Source: Nocardioides xinjiangensis
GTDB lineage: Bacteria > Actinomycetota > Actinomycetes > Propionibacteriales > Nocardioidaceae
Length of the DNA stretch: 64,000 bases
Reading direction: 5' to 3'
Assembly (NCBI RefSeq): GCF_017916455.1
Contig: NZ_JAFMSY010000001.1
Span: forward strand, 1,037,977-1,101,976
The position numbers and the translations under genes were made by a program. The notes under the pieces are model-generated. The model saw only the letters and a program-made list of their open reading frames with translations. It did no database searches and had not been told where the DNA came from. How positions within the stretch are numbered: position 1 is the stretch's first letter; every line of letters begins with the position of its first letter. Positions 52,604-61,828 of the stretch are shown piece by piece.

Positions 52604-53200
52604 TCAGTTCGCATTCACGGTGAGCGACTCGCGCAGTCGCATGAGGGCGTATTCGGTGATCTTCACGAGGGCACCCTTGGCCTGCTCGCGGTCGCGGGCG
52701 TCGAGGCTGATGATCGGGACGTCGGCGGGCAGCGCCAGCGCGGCGGCGATCTCCTCCGCGGGGTATCGCGGGACGCCGTCGAACTCGTTGACCGCGACGA
52801 TGAACGGGATGCCCTTGGACTCGAAGTAGTCCAGCGGCGAGAACGACTCGTCGAGCCGCGCGACGTCGACCAGCACGATGGCGCCGATGGCGCCGCGGCA
52901 CAAGTCGTCCCACATGAACCAGAACCGACGCTGGCCGGGGGTGCCGAAGAGGTAGAGGACCAGGTCCTCGGCCAGGGTGAGGCGGCCGAAGTCCATGGCG
53001 ACCGTGGTGGTGGCCTTGGTCGGCACCGCGGCGAGGTCGTCCACGCCCTCGGACTCGTTGGTCACGAGTGCCTCGGTGCGCAGGGGGTCGATCTCGGAGA
53101 CGGCGCCGACCAGCGTCGACTTGCCGACGCCGAAGCCGCCCGCAATGACGATCTTCGTCGACGCAGCCGCACGCTGTGCCTTAGTAGTTTCGAAGTCCAC
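52604..53200 (-). CDS. cvnD: Conservon GTPase CvnD
   Basis: A 198-residue small GTPase-like protein. The P-loop GGFGVGKS lies at 21-28, a DxxG-like switch YLFGTPGQRRFWFMW near 81, and the base-recognition VAVNEFD near 128. The GTG at 53200 (VDFETTKAQ) matches family starts; a longer ATG at 53233 would overlap CvnC by 53 bases. It overlaps the CvnC stop by 20 bases. In Streptomyces conservons CvnD works with CvnA, B and C in a membrane-associated heterocomplex that resembles eukaryotic G-protein systems. Confidence 0.9.
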   Translation of the reverse strand: MDFETTKAQRAAASTKIVIAGGFGVGKSTLVGAVSEIDPLRTEALVTNESEGVDDLAAVPTKATTTVAMDFGRLTLAEDLVLYLFGTPGQRRFWFMWDDLCRGAIGAIVLVDVARLDESFSPLDYFESKGIPFIVAVNEFDGVPRYPAEEIAAALALPADVPIISLDARDREQAKGALVKITEYALMRLRESLTVNAN

Positions 53201-53549
53201 GGAGGGTCCTTTCGATGAGCTCGAGACGCTCATCTGTCGACGTCTTCTCGGTGATGGTGGCCTGGATGCGGATCAGGCCCTGGTCGATCAGGTCACCCAG
53301 CAGCACCCGGGTGACGCCGATCGGCATCTTGGTGAGGGCCGACACCTCGGCCACGGAGCGCCGGTCGCAGACCTCGAGGACCTGCGCGGCGGAGGGAGTG
53401 AGGACGGGCGCCTCTGCACCGGGCTGGAGGCGGAGCGTCGCCTCCATGGCCAGGTCGACCGTGGCGGCCGTCCGACCAGCCGTGATGGTGTAGGACCGGA
53501 TGAGGCGGGGGCGGTAGTCCTCGTCCTCCGGGTCGAGTGGCGGCGTCAC
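53181..53549 (-). CDS. cvnC: Conservon DUF742 protein CvnC
   Basis: A 122-residue DUF742 protein from the GTG at 53549. RPRLIRSYTITAGRTAATVD near 13 and a winged-helix-like RSVAEVSALTKMPIGVTRVL near 63 are typical. The role is thought to be an adaptor between the kinase-like CvnA, the roadblock protein and the GTPase. It lies 13 bases downstream of CvnB and its end overlaps CvnD, so the four genes form one operon. Confidence 0.92.
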   Translation of the reverse strand: MTPPLDPEDEDYRPRLIRSYTITAGRTAATVDLAMEATLRLQPGAEAPVLTPSAAQVLEVCDRRSVAEVSALTKMPIGVTRVLLGDLIDQGLIRIQATITEKTSTDERLELIERTLRGLRNY

Positions 53550-53562
53550 GGCACGGGACCGG

Positions 53563-53994
53563 TCAGCCGCTCGTACCGACGCGGGCCTGGGCCTCGACGG
53601 TACGTCCCACGCGGTCCACCAGGAGGGCCATCTCGTAGCCGACCTGCCCGATGTCGGCCTCCTCGGTGGTGAGCACGGTGAGGTTCGACCCGTCACCGAC
53701 GCTCATCAGCATGAGGAACCCCATCTCCATCTCGACGATGGTCTGCATCACCGAGCCACCCTCGAAGAGGCGGGCGGCGCCGACCGCGAGGCTGGCGAGC
53801 CCGGAGGAGACGGCCGCGACCTGCTCGGCGCGCTCACCGGGGATGCTGGTGCTCGAGGCCATGAGGAGGCCGTCGGCCGACACGAGGATGGCGTGCGCGG
53901 CGTCGGGCACGTCGTCGACGAAGCGCGACATCACCCAGTCGAGGTCGCGGTCGTCAGTGGTGCTGGCGGGGGCGGCGGAGAATTCGTGCGTCAT
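53563..53994 (-). CDS. cvnB: Conservon roadblock/LC7-domain protein CvnB
   Basis: A 143-residue roadblock/LC7 protein. The domain spans about 17-135, with [20 protein letters not shown] at 18-37 and [20 protein letters not shown] near 80. These proteins dimerise and act as GTPase regulators, here for CvnD. The ATG overlaps the CvnA stop (ATGA), indicating translational coupling. Confidence 0.95.
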   Translation of the reverse strand: MTHEFSAAPASTTDDRDLDWVMSRFVDDVPDAAHAILVSADGLLMASSTSIPGERAEQVAAVSSGLASLAVGAARLFEGGSVMQTIVEMEMGFLMLMSVGDGSNLTVLTTEEADIGQVGYEMALLVDRVGRTVEAQARVGTSG

Positions 53995-56900
53995 GCGGGG
54001 CCTGCTTCCGTGTGCTGAGTGGAACTTCTGGCTGCTCGTCGACCGCGGGACACGCCCGCGGTGTGGGCCTGGAGCCGGCGACGGATGGCCTCGGGGTCAC
54101 GCGTCTTGGCTGCCGTGGGCGGGGTGACGCTACCGGGGACGAGGCGCTCCCCCGGGGCTCGTCGGGGAAGACCGACGGGCGTCGACTCGACGGCCGGCGA
54201 CTCCTCGGCGACCTGCTCGGCGATCTCCCACCCGCGGTCCACCTCGGTCTCGCGGATCTCGCTCGCGTCGCCGCTGAGCCAGCCCGAGCGCATGGACTTG
54301 AAGATGGGCGACTCGGCACGGGCGGGCTGCGCCTCGGAGCTGCTGGAGCCGTTCGAGGCGGCGGACCCGTACGTGCCGTTGAGGCCGTCGAGCCCGTCGA
54401 GGCCGTCGAGGCCGTTGACCGCGGTCGCACCGTTGTCGGCCGCGTACGCGGCGGGGGCGTCGTACGAGCGCTGCGGCTCGGGGGCCACGACCGGCTCCGG
54501 CGCGCGGACGACGGGCTCGGGGCGGCGGAACGGCGCGCCGAGGCCCAGCGGGTCGTCGTGGTCGACCTCGACCTCGGGCTCCTCGAACCGGTGTGCTGCC
54601 GCCGGCTCGACCGGGGCGGCCACCTCGGCGGCGGGCTCCGGCCGGGGCTCGCGCACCGGCGCGGCCTCGGGCTCGGGCGTCACGTGCGCCGCGGGCTCGT
54701 CGAACGCGTCGGCGGGCAGCGGGTCGGACAGCGGGTCGGACAGGGGGTCGGACAGCGGCGCGTACGCCCGGGCGGTCTCGACGGGAGCGACCTGCTCCTC
54801 GACGGGCCCGGCCTCGGCCACCGGCTCCGGCGTCGGCTCCTGCGTCGGCTCGGGACCGGCGTCACCGATCCTCGCCTCCTGCTCGGCCTGCGCCCGCTGC
54901 CGCGAGGCCAGGGCCGTGATGGGGACGACGCGGGCGACCTTCTCGGCCGGTCGCGGCGCCGCGGCGGCGTCGCCGTCGGCTGCCGCTGCGGCCGGCTGCT
55001 CGCGCCTGCCGAACAGCGGACCGGTCGCGCCGGAGGTCTCCGGGGGCAGGAACGCCTCGGCACCCGTGCGGGGCATGTTGGCGCCCGGGTCGCGGCGCGG
55101 CAGGAGGCCGCCGAGCGGCGGACGGTCGGGCGTCGGCACGGGGGCCGACGCCGCAGCCGGAGCTGCCGGCGCCACCGGGGCCTGGGCCGGGGCAGCGGGG
55201 GCCGGCTGGGCCGGGGCGGGCTGCGCCTGGTGAGGCGGGACGGGCTGGGACTGCGCAGGCGCGGCGGCGGCGGAGTCGGTCGGCAGCGGCTCGAGGTCGG
55301 CCTCCGCGCGGTCGGCCCTCGCCTCGGCGGCGTCCTTCTGCGCGGCCTTGGCCTGTGCCGCGGCGGCGCGCTCGGCGGCCTTGGCCTCCGCCTTCTGCGT
55401 GCGGGCCAGGTTGCGGGCCTCGCGCTTCGACAGCACCGGGGTCGCGAGCGAGCCGGTCTCCAGCACCTCGGTGCTCGGGGCCGGCGCCGCGACGGACCTG
55501 CTCGCCGGCGCGGGCGCGCCGGTCTGCGCGAGGTCGGGCAGCACCGCCGGCGGGAGGAGGACGGTCGCCGTCATGCCGCCACCGGGGTTGCGCGACAGGT
55601 GCGCGTGGATGCCGTGGCGCTCGGCGAGGCGGGACACCACGAACAGGCCCATGCGACGAGCGGTGTCGGGCGTGGCCTCGGCGCCGTGCTGGAGGTCGCG
55701 GTTGAGCTGCTCGAGCTCGGCCGGCGGCACCCCGAGACCGGCGTCGGTGATCGTCACCGTCACGCCCTCGGCGCCGAGCTTGGCGGCCAGGCGCACGGGC
55801 TCGGCGGGCGGCGAGAAGGTCAGCGCGTTGTCGACGAGCTCGGTGAGCAGGTGGACCACGTCGGCCGCGGCCTCGTCGCCCACGCGGGTGGTGAGGTGCG
55901 ACAGGATCTGCACGCGCTGGTAGTCCTGGACGCCGGAGGTCGCGGCCTGGAGGGCCTCGCCCACGGTGAGACTGAACTGCCCGGCCGCACGGTTCGGGGC
56001 ATCGGCGAGGATCAGCAGCGAGTCGGCCGTACGACGCATCCGTGAGGCGAGGTGGTCGAGGCGGAACAGCGACTCGAGGCGCTTGGGGTCCTCCTCGTCG
56101 TGCTCGAGGCGCTCGATCTGCGCGAGCTGCTGGTTGACCAGCGAGGTCGAGCGGCGCGACAGCGTCACGAACATCGCGTTCACGGTCTGGCGGAGCTGCG
56201 CCTCGCCGGAGGCGAGGTGGATGGCCTGGCGGTGGAGGTCGTCGACCGCGCGGGCGACCTGGCCGATCTCCTCGTTGGTGGTGACCTCGATCGGCTTGAT
56301 CGGCTCGGGCTCCTGGCCGGCCCGGATCCGTGCCACGGCGTCGGGCAGGCGGTGGCGAGCCACGGCGAGCGCGCCCTCGCGGACCTTGCCGATCGGGCCG
56401 AGGAGGCTGCGGGCGATGAAGAAGGCGAGCGCGATCGCGGCAGCGAGGGCCAGCAGCGTCAGCACCGCGCCGACGAGGGCGTTGCGCTGGGCGTCGGAGG
56501 CGGCCTCGTCGAGCGACTCGCTCACGCCGCTGACGAGCGTCGTCGTGATCGCGTCGTAGGGCGCGTAGGCGTCCCGGCCGTCGAGGTCCGTGGCGGCGTC
56601 GTCGCGGATCTGCCCGGCGTGGCGGGTGTTCTGCGTGCGCAGCTCGGCCGTCTCGGCCTCGGCGCCCTCGACCGAGCCCGCGAGACGGTCGATGGCCGCC
56701 GCCTCCACGCCGATCTCGGAGAAGAGCTCCTGCGAGCTGGACTGGGACAGCGTCGAGGCCAGCAGGCCCTGCTGCAGCGCCAGCGACAGGCGGCCGCTCA
56801 TCGCCTGGGAGAGCTGCTCGAGGCGCGGCTCGGGGGTCTCCTGGGCGGCGTTCACGCTGGTGATGAGCTGCGAGACGCTCGACTCGAGCTGGCGGACCAG

Positions 56901-57344
56901 GGCGATCCACGTGGCCGGGCCGAGGTTCTCCGCGCCCTCGCCGCGCATGGCCTGGCTCAGGTCGAGCAGCGCGTTCACGTGTGCCGTCTGCAGCTCGTCG
57001 AGGTCGGCCTGGTCACGGACCTGCGCGAGGCTCTCGGCGTTGGTCGAGATGTCGTCGATGGAGTCGATGAGGTCGCCCTGGCTGGCGGCGCTGTCGGACT
57101 GGGCCGCCACCATCGCGGCCTCTGCGGCGGTGAGGTAGTCGATGGCCGGCTGGAGGATGGCGACCTGCTGGGCGCTCCGGGCAGCCTGGCGCGAGTCGCC
57201 GTAGTCGCCGGCCACGCGCAGCCCGCCGAGGACGGCGGCGAGCAGCAGCGGGATCGCCAGGGCCAGGGCCATCTTGCGGCCCAGCGGCCAACCGGCGACC
57301 GAGAGGGCCGCGCCCTTCCGGGGCTGGGCTGCATCCTGAGTCAT
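53991..57344 (-). CDS. cvnA: Conservon sensor histidine-kinase-like protein CvnA (NIT domain)
   Basis: A 1117-residue membrane protein. Membrane spans lie near 25-47 and 290-313 with a nitrate/nitrite-sensing (NIT)-like extracellular domain between. HAMP follows at about 314-370, then a helical dimerisation region ([20 protein letters not shown] near 425) and an HATPase near 480-605 with [14 protein letters not shown]. The last 480 residues are Pro/Ala/Glu-rich low complexity, including DPLS repeats (about 860) and GLDG repeats (about 985), and are unusually long for CvnA. It heads the four-gene conservon. Confidence 0.92.
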   Translation of the reverse strand: MTQDAAQPRKGAALSVAGWPLGRKMALALAIPLLLAAVLGGLRVAGDYGDSRQAARSAQQVAILQPAIDYLTAAEAAMVAAQSDSAASQGDLIDSIDDISTNAESLAQVRDQADLDELQTAHVNALLDLSQAMRGEGAENLGPATWIALVRQLESSVSQLITSVNAAQETPEPRLEQLSQAMSGRLSLALQQGLLASTLSQSSSQELFSEIGVEAAAIDRLAGSVEGAEAETAELRTQNTRHAGQIRDDAATDLDGRDAYAPYDAITTTLVSGVSESLDEAASDAQRNALVGAVLTLLALAAAIALAFFIARSLLGPIGKVREGALAVARHRLPDAVARIRAGQEPEPIKPIEVTTNEEIGQVARAVDDLHRQAIHLASGEAQLRQTVNAMFVTLSRRSTSLVNQQLAQIERLEHDEEDPKRLESLFRLDHLASRMRRTADSLLILADAPNRAAGQFSLTVGEALQAATSGVQDYQRVQILSHLTTRVGDEAAADVVHLLTELVDNALTFSPPAEPVRLAAKLGAEGVTVTITDAGLGVPPAELEQLNRDLQHGAEATPDTARRMGLFVVSRLAERHGIHAHLSRNPGGGMTATVLLPPAVLPDLAQTGAPAPASRSVAAPAPSTEVLETGSLATPVLSKREARNLARTQKAEAKAAERAAAAQAKAAQKDAAEARADRAEADLEPLPTDSAAAAPAQSQPVPPHQAQPAPAQPAPAAPAQAPVAPAAPAAASAPVPTPDRPPLGGLLPRRDPGANMPRTGAEAFLPPETSGATGPLFGRREQPAAAAADGDAAAAPRPAEKVARVVPITALASRQRAQAEQEARIGDAGPEPTQEPTPEPVAEAGPVEEQVAPVETARAYAPLSDPLSDPLSDPLPADAFDEPAAHVTPEPEAAPVREPRPEPAAEVAAPVEPAAAHRFEEPEVEVDHDDPLGLGAPFRRPEPVVRAPEPVVAPEPQRSYDAPAAYAADNGATAVNGLDGLDGLDGLNGTYGSAASNGSSSSEAQPARAESPIFKSMRSGWLSGDASEIRETEVDRGWEIAEQVAEESPAVESTPVGLPRRAPGERLVPGSVTPPTAAKTRDPEAIRRRLQAHTAGVSRGRRAARSSTQHTEAGPA

Positions 57345-57649
57345 GTGTGCCTCGCGTGAGAGTGAGCTGCTGCGACGTCGAAAGCGCGCCGGGGGACCGG
57401 AGCAGACTCAACTTAAGGATTGCCGCGACATTCCGTGGCGTTTTCGCAGAACTGTGTCGCGACGGTGTAAGGGAAGGTGTCGCGCGAGGCCCGGGCCGCT
57501 CGCTCAGCACCACCCCTTCGGGCTGCGGCGACCCCGCAGACGAGCGCACCCGGAACACCGGGAAGGCACGCCGGCACGACCCGTCCGTCACGCGCGGACG
57601 AGGCCGACCTGCCGGCGAGCTGCCTGCGCCGTGTCGGGCGGGCGCGCGC
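57345..57649. other. Intergenic region with the probable conservon promoter
   Basis: This gap of about 305 bases holds no recognisable gene. The only AT-richer patch is at about 57408-57428 (AACTTAAGGATTG), 65-85 bases upstream of the CvnA ATG, and is the likely promoter region. GCGAGG at the 5' side of the ATG (minus strand) is a weak ribosome-binding site. I see no repeat of families A-C here. Confidence 0.5.
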
Positions 57650-58333
57650 TCAGCCGGCGGACCCGTGGCTGTGCGGCGGCACGACCGGGCCCTCGGACGG
57701 CTGGACGACGACGAACCCGGGCCCCTGGAACGCGTACTGGAACGCCTCGCCGGTGCCGCCGCGCAGCATCGAGCGCATGTTCATCGAGCTGACGACCTGC
57801 GGCACCAGGTTGGCCGACCAGCAGACGGCGGCGTTGATGTCGACGTAGGTCGGCGACTGCGAGCAGTCGAGGATCAGGGGTTGCCCGTCGCTGGTCAGCG
57901 CGACGGTGCCCGTTCCCTGGACCAGGGTGTTGAACATGCCGCCGCTCATCATGCCGGCGCCCTTGACGCGGTGGACGTCGTAGTCCAGCGTCGCGTCCAT
58001 CGCCAGCAGGGCGCTGCCGTTGACCGAGAGCCCGTCGCCCTCGAGCCGGACGAGGAAGACGTCCTTGGCCGTGTCGGCGAAGAACACCTCGCCCTGGCCG
58101 GAGACCGTCATCAGCGGCGTGTCCTCCGACGTCACCAGGCGGCGCATCATCTTGCCGAGCGAGCCGGCCGACTTGTGCTCGAAGGACACCTGGCCCTGGA
58201 AGGCGACCATCGACCCCTTGGCCGCGAGCACGGGCTCGCCCAGCACCACTCGCAGCGTCTTGCGGTGGTGGAGGCTGAACCGCTCGGCGGTCGGGTTCTC
58301 CTCGTTGGCCTGGTCGAACAGCTCGCTGCGCAT
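57650..58333 (-). CDS. AIM24-family protein
   Basis: A 227-residue AIM24-like protein, a beta-rich fold of unknown biochemical role. FEHKSAGSLGKMMRRLVTSE near 51 and GSALLAMDATLDYDVHRVKG near 106 match the family, and the ending GFVVVQPSEGPVVPPHSHG is typical. The start at 58333 has a GGGGGGA-type ribosome-binding site. It appears to be a single-gene transcript. Confidence 0.87.
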   Translation of the reverse strand: MRSELFDQANEENPTAERFSLHHRKTLRVVLGEPVLAAKGSMVAFQGQVSFEHKSAGSLGKMMRRLVTSEDTPLMTVSGQGEVFFADTAKDVFLVRLEGDGLSVNGSALLAMDATLDYDVHRVKGAGMMSGGMFNTLVQGTGTVALTSDGQPLILDCSQSPTYVDINAAVCWSANLVPQVVSSMNMRSMLRGGTGEAFQYAFQGPGFVVVQPSEGPVVPPHSHGSAG

Positions 58334-58406
58334 GGTTCCCCCCTCGTCGTGGCGAGCCGGTCGGCCCGCGGTCCGCGGCGAGCCTAGCGAGCCGGGCGGC
58401 GCGCGA

Positions 58407-58619
58407 TCAGGCGCGCTCGACCTCGCTCTGCAGCTTGAGGACCGTCGTGCCGTCCTCCTGCTCGATGACGTACGCCGGGTTGTCCTCGCTGCCGTGCCGG
58501 GTGACCTCCGACCCCTTGGTGGTGCGCGACACGTCGCCGTGGTGCACCTCCTTCACGGTGCCCTCGGCCCACGACGAGCCCCACTTCCACTTGACGGTCG
58601 TGCCCTTCCGGATGGCCAT
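58407..58619 (-). CDS. DUF2945 (hypervirulence-associated TUDOR) protein
   Basis: A 70-residue small basic/acidic protein with the DUF2945 core GTTVKWKWGSSWAEGTVKEV at residues 6-25 and EDNPAYVIEQEDGTTVLK near 45. It forms a small SH3/TUDOR-like beta barrel. The ATG at 58619 is the first in frame. The function is unknown; despite the family name no link to virulence is implied here. Confidence 0.88.
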   Translation of the reverse strand: MAIRKGTTVKWKWGSSWAEGTVKEVHHGDVSRTTKGSEVTRHGSEDNPAYVIEQEDGTTVLKLQSEVERA

Positions 58620-58660
58620 GGCACCACCGTGCCACGCGGCCCGCCGCGCGGGACCACCCT

Positions 58661-59221
58661 TCAGGAGCGGACGTGCATCCGCTCGCCCTGCGGACCGAAG
58701 ATCGCCAGCACCTCGGCGGGCGTCGGCCCGGGGTTGCCGACCCAGTGCGGGGTGCGCGTGTCGAACTCGACGACCTCGCCCGGCACCAGGGTGAGGTCGC
58801 GGTTGCCGAGGAGGAGCCGGACCCGGCCGCTGAGGACGTAGAACCACTCGTAGCCCTCGTGCGTCTGCAACGTCGGCGCGGGGTCGCGGTCGACGGGCAG
58901 CACCAGCTTGAAGGACTGGAGGCCGCCCGGCCGGCGGGTCAGCGGGATGTGGGTGCGGCCGTGCCGGACGACCGGCTTGAGGCGCACGCGCGGGTCCCCC
59001 GTCTCCGGCGCGTCGACCAGCTCGTCGAGCGCGACGCGGTGAGCGCGCGCCAGCGGCAGCAGCAGCTCCAGGGTCGGCTTGCGCTGGCCGGACTCCAGCC
59101 GCGACAGGGTGCTGACGGAGATCCCGGTCTCCTCCGCCAGGTCGGTCAGCGTGGCCTCGCGCTCGAGGCGCAGCTGGCGCAGCCGGGGGCCGACCCCCCT
59201 GAGCACTCCCTCGTCGTCCAT
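58661..59221 (-). CDS. XRE-family regulator with C-terminal cupin
   Basis: A 186-residue regulator. The helix-turn-helix (LRQLRLEREATLTDLAEETG, then STLSRLESGQRKPT) covers about residues 15-55, and a cupin sensor domain covers about 108-178 (HEGYEWFYVLSGRVRLLLGN). The ATG at 59221 matches the family start; an upstream ATG at 59245 is possible. It diverges from the oxidoreductase-methyltransferase fusion with an inverted repeat in the shared 66-base gap, so it likely controls both genes. The ligand is unknown. Confidence 0.92.
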   Translation of the reverse strand: MDDEGVLRGVGPRLRQLRLEREATLTDLAEETGISVSTLSRLESGQRKPTLELLLPLARAHRVALDELVDAPETGDPRVRLKPVVRHGRTHIPLTRRPGGLQSFKLVLPVDRDPAPTLQTHEGYEWFYVLSGRVRLLLGNRDLTLVPGEVVEFDTRTPHWVGNPGPTPAEVLAIFGPQGERMHVRS

Positions 59222-59234
59222 GGTGGCAGTTTGC

Positions 59235-59260
59235 CATTGCAGCAAGAATGTTTGTCAATG
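59235..59260. promoter_or_regulatory. Inverted repeat CATTG-N16-CAATG, candidate operator
   Basis: CATTG at 59235-59239 and CAATG at 59256-59260 are separated by 16 bases in the AT-rich gap between the XRE-cupin gene and the oxidoreductase-methyltransferase gene. TTGCCATTGCAGCAA, overlapping its left part, is itself partly palindromic. It is the probable binding site for the XRE-cupin protein. Confidence 0.45.
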
Positions 59261-59287
59261 TGGCGACCACCTGCGCATCATCGATCC

Positions 59288-60856
59288 ATGAGTGAGAACG
59301 AGACCTTTGACGTGGTGGTCGTCGGCGGCGGCGCGGCCGGGCTGAGCGGCGCGATGGCGCTCGGCCGGTCGAGACGGTCGGTGCTGGTCATCGACGCCGG
59401 CGAGCCCCGCAACGCTCCCGCCGACCACGCGCACAACTACCTGGGCCGCGAGGGCGTGCCCCCGAGGGAGCTGCTCGAGACCGGCCGCGCCGAGGTGGCA
59501 GCGTACGGCGTGGAGGTGCTGGCGGACCGGGTCGTCGGCCTGTCCGGCGAGGTCGACGACTTCCTGGTGACGACCGAGGGCGGACGACGCTTCCGAGCGC
59601 GTCGCATCCTGGTCACGGGCGGGGTCGTCGACGAGCTCCCGGACGTCCCCGGCCTGGCCGAGCGGTGGGGCGTCGACGTGCTGCACTGCCCCTACTGCCA
59701 CGGCTGGGAGGTCCGCGACCAGGCGATCGCGGTGCTGGCGACCACACCCCTCGCCGGCCACCAGGGCCTGCTGTTCCGGCAGCTGTCGGACGACGTCGTG
59801 GTGGTCGTGCACGACGGCGTCGAGCTCCCCGACGAGGAGGTGGAGAAGCTCGGGGCGATCGGCGTCCGGTTCGCCCACGGCACCCCCCGGGAGGTCGTCA
59901 TCGACGGCGACAGGCTCGTCGGGCTGCGGCTCGCCGACGGCTCCGTGCTCGAGCGGCAGGCGATCGTGGTCGCCTCGAGGCCGCGCGCGCGCATCGACTA
60001 CCTGGGCCCGCTCGGCATCAAGCCGAAGCCGTTCGAGGTGAACGGTGTCCCCTTCGGCTCCGTCGTCGAGGTCGAGCCGACCGGCGCGACCGCGGTGCCG
60101 GGCATCTTCGCCGCCGGCAACATCACCGACGTCGCGATGACCCTGATGGCCTCCGCGGCGCACGGCATGCGGGTCGGGGCGTGGATCAACGCCGAGATGG
60201 CCGGCGCCGACGCCGAGCGCACGGTCCGGGCGCGGCGCGAGGAGTTCTTCGAGCGGCCCGCGTGGGAGGAGCGCTACTCCGGCGACCGCGTCTGGAGCGG
60301 CCGCGTCAACGTCCAGCTCGCCGCCGAAGCGGCGTCGCTGGCACCGGGCCGGGCCCTGGACGTGGGCTGCGGCGAGGGCGGCGACGCCGTGTGGCTGGCC
60401 GAGCGCGGCTGGGACGTCACGGCGGTCGACTTCGCCGACGCCGCCCTCGTGCGCGTCGCCGAGCGCGCCCGGGAGGCCGGGGTCGACGACCGGGTGGAGA
60501 CCCGCCGCGTCGACGTACGCACCTTCGACCCCGCGGGCGAGACCTGGGACCTGGTGACCTCGCACTTCTTCCACCTGCCCGACGGCGGCATGCCCGACGT
60601 CGTACGCCGCCTCGCCTCGGCGGTGGCACCCGGTGGCACGCTGCTCGTCGTGGGGCACCACCCCGACGACCTGGCCACCGGCCTCCGGCACGGGCACACC
60701 ACCTTCATGTTCACCGCCGACCAGCTGCTGCCGGCCCTGCCCGACGACTTCGTCGTGGAGGCCTGCGAGGCCCGGCCGCGCACCCAGGCCCACCCGCACA
60801 CGGGCGAGGAGATCGCGGTCGCCGACGCGACGCTGGTGGCCCGCCGCAAGGGCTGA
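59288..60856 (+). CDS. Fusion of a thioredoxin-reductase-like flavoprotein and a class I SAM methyltransferase
   Basis: A 522-residue fusion. Residues 1-315 form a TrxR-like FAD/NAD(P) oxidoreductase: VVVVGGGAAGL at 9-19, redox motif CPYC with Cys134 and Cys137, and the FAD-binding AAGNITDVAMTLMASAAHG near 278. Residues about 330-522 form a SAM methyltransferase: ALDVGCGEGGDAVWL near 356, VTAVDFADAAL, and HTTFMFTADQLLPALPDDFV near 466. The methyltransferase resembles TehB/thiopurine-type enzymes. A role in reducing and methylating a thiol or an oxyanion is conceivable but not shown. It is divergent from an XRE-cupin regulator. Confidence 0.9.
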   Translation: MSENETFDVVVVGGGAAGLSGAMALGRSRRSVLVIDAGEPRNAPADHAHNYLGREGVPPRELLETGRAEVAAYGVEVLADRVVGLSGEVDDFLVTTEGGRRFRARRILVTGGVVDELPDVPGLAERWGVDVLHCPYCHGWEVRDQAIAVLATTPLAGHQGLLFRQLSDDVVVVVHDGVELPDEEVEKLGAIGVRFAHGTPREVVIDGDRLVGLRLADGSVLERQAIVVASRPRARIDYLGPLGIKPKPFEVNGVPFGSVVEVEPTGATAVPGIFAAGNITDVAMTLMASAAHGMRVGAWINAEMAGADAERTVRARREEFFERPAWEERYSGDRVWSGRVNVQLAAEAASLAPGRALDVGCGEGGDAVWLAERGWDVTAVDFADAALVRVAERAREAGVDDRVETRRVDVRTFDPAGETWDLVTSHFFHLPDGGMPDVVRRLASAVAPGGTLLVVGHHPDDLATGLRHGHTTFMFTADQLLPALPDDFVVEACEARPRTQAHPHTGEEIAVADATLVARRKG

Positions 60857-60895
60857 GCCCGATCCCGGACGGGGGCGGGTCGGCATGATGGAGAC

Positions 60896-61384
60896 GTGAG
60901 CCCACCGGACGCCTCCGTCGTGCCGCCCGCCCGCCGGTGGTGGACGCTGCTCCCCTTCCTGGCCGCGGTGGTCGCCGTGGCCGGGATCGGCGGGCTGGCC
61001 GCCTCCGGCTCGCGGGAGACCTACCGGGCGCTCGACCTGCCGCCCTACGCGCCGCCGTCGTGGCTGTTCGGTCCCACCTGGTCGGTGCTCTACCTGCTCA
61101 TCGGCGTCGCCGGCTGGCTGCTGTGGCGGGCCGGCGGCTGGGACCGCGTCATGTCGCTGTGGGTCGTGCAGCTCCTGCTCAACCTCGCGTGGACGCCGCT
61201 GTTCTTCGCCGCCGGCCTCTACACCGTGGCCCTGGTGGAGATCGTCGCGCTGGCCGCCGCCGTCGCGCTGCTCGTCGTGTGGTCCTGGCGCCGCTCGCGG
61301 ACCGCCGCCTGGCTGCTCGTGCCCTACCTGGCGTGGGTGTGCTTCGCGACGGCGCTCAACGCGGGGATCGTCGTCCTGAACTGA
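60896..61384 (+). CDS. tspO: TspO/MBR-family membrane protein
   Basis: A 162-residue five-span membrane protein with the TspO core PPYAPPSWLFGPTWSVLYLL near residue 48 and NLAWTPLFFAAGLY near 95. TspO binds porphyrins and other ligands and is linked to stress responses in bacteria. The GTG at 60896 is the first in-frame start. It lies 39 bases downstream of the fusion gene on the same strand and may share its transcript. A family B repeat array begins 28 bases after its stop. Confidence 0.93.
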   Translation: MSPPDASVVPPARRWWTLLPFLAAVVAVAGIGGLAASGSRETYRALDLPPYAPPSWLFGPTWSVLYLLIGVAGWLLWRAGGWDRVMSLWVVQLLLNLAWTPLFFAAGLYTVALVEIVALAAAVALLVVWSWRRSRTAAWLLVPYLAWVCFATALNAGIVVLN

Positions 61385-61412
61385 GCGCCTCTCGGTCTCG
61401 CGCTCTGGCCGA

Positions 61413-61785
61413 GCGGTGAGTGGGACAGGTTCTGCGGTCGGGGAATGTGCCTCACGCACCGCAGGTGCCGAGCGGTGTGTGGGACATGTTCTGCGGCCCG
61501 GAAACCTGCCTCACGCACCGCAGGGGTGACGAGCGGTGAGCCGAGCGGTGAGTGAGACGTGTTCTGCGACCCGTGAATCTGCCTCACGCACCGCAGGTGC
61601 CAAGCGGTGAGTGAGACATGTTCTGCGGCGCGGGAACCTGCCTTACGCACCGCGGGGGTGCCGAGCGGGGTGCCGAGCGGTGAGTGAGACAGGTTCCGCG
61701 GCCCGGAAACCTGCCTCACGCACCGCAGGTGCCAAGCGGTGAGTAAGACATGTTCCGCGGTACGAGAACCTGCCTCACGCACCGC
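61413..61785. repeat. Family B inverted-repeat array, six units
   Basis: Six 50 bp units at 61413, 61472, 61545, 61604, 61677 and 61736. Steps alternate 59, 73, 59, 73, 59, which makes a 132 bp higher-order unit of paired copies. Arms are GCGGTGAGTGAGACA-like and GCCTCACGCACCGC. The units match the reverse complement of those at 15911-16321. The array fills 61385-61828 between the convergent tspO and gntK genes; no gene is apparent there. Confidence 0.93.
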
Positions 61786-61828
61786 CCCCCGGCGCACGCC
61801 CGGGGCGCCCCGCCGGCGAACGGGACCG

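Noticed and set aside
54000..56045. A 677-codon plus-strand frame across the conservon kinase
   Set aside because: It is an antisense shadow of the low-complexity cvnA tail.
58673..59287. An N-terminal extension of the oxidoreductase-methyltransferase fusion
   Set aside because: The upstream open frame is antisense to the XRE-cupin gene; the ATG at 59288 directly precedes the FAD motif.
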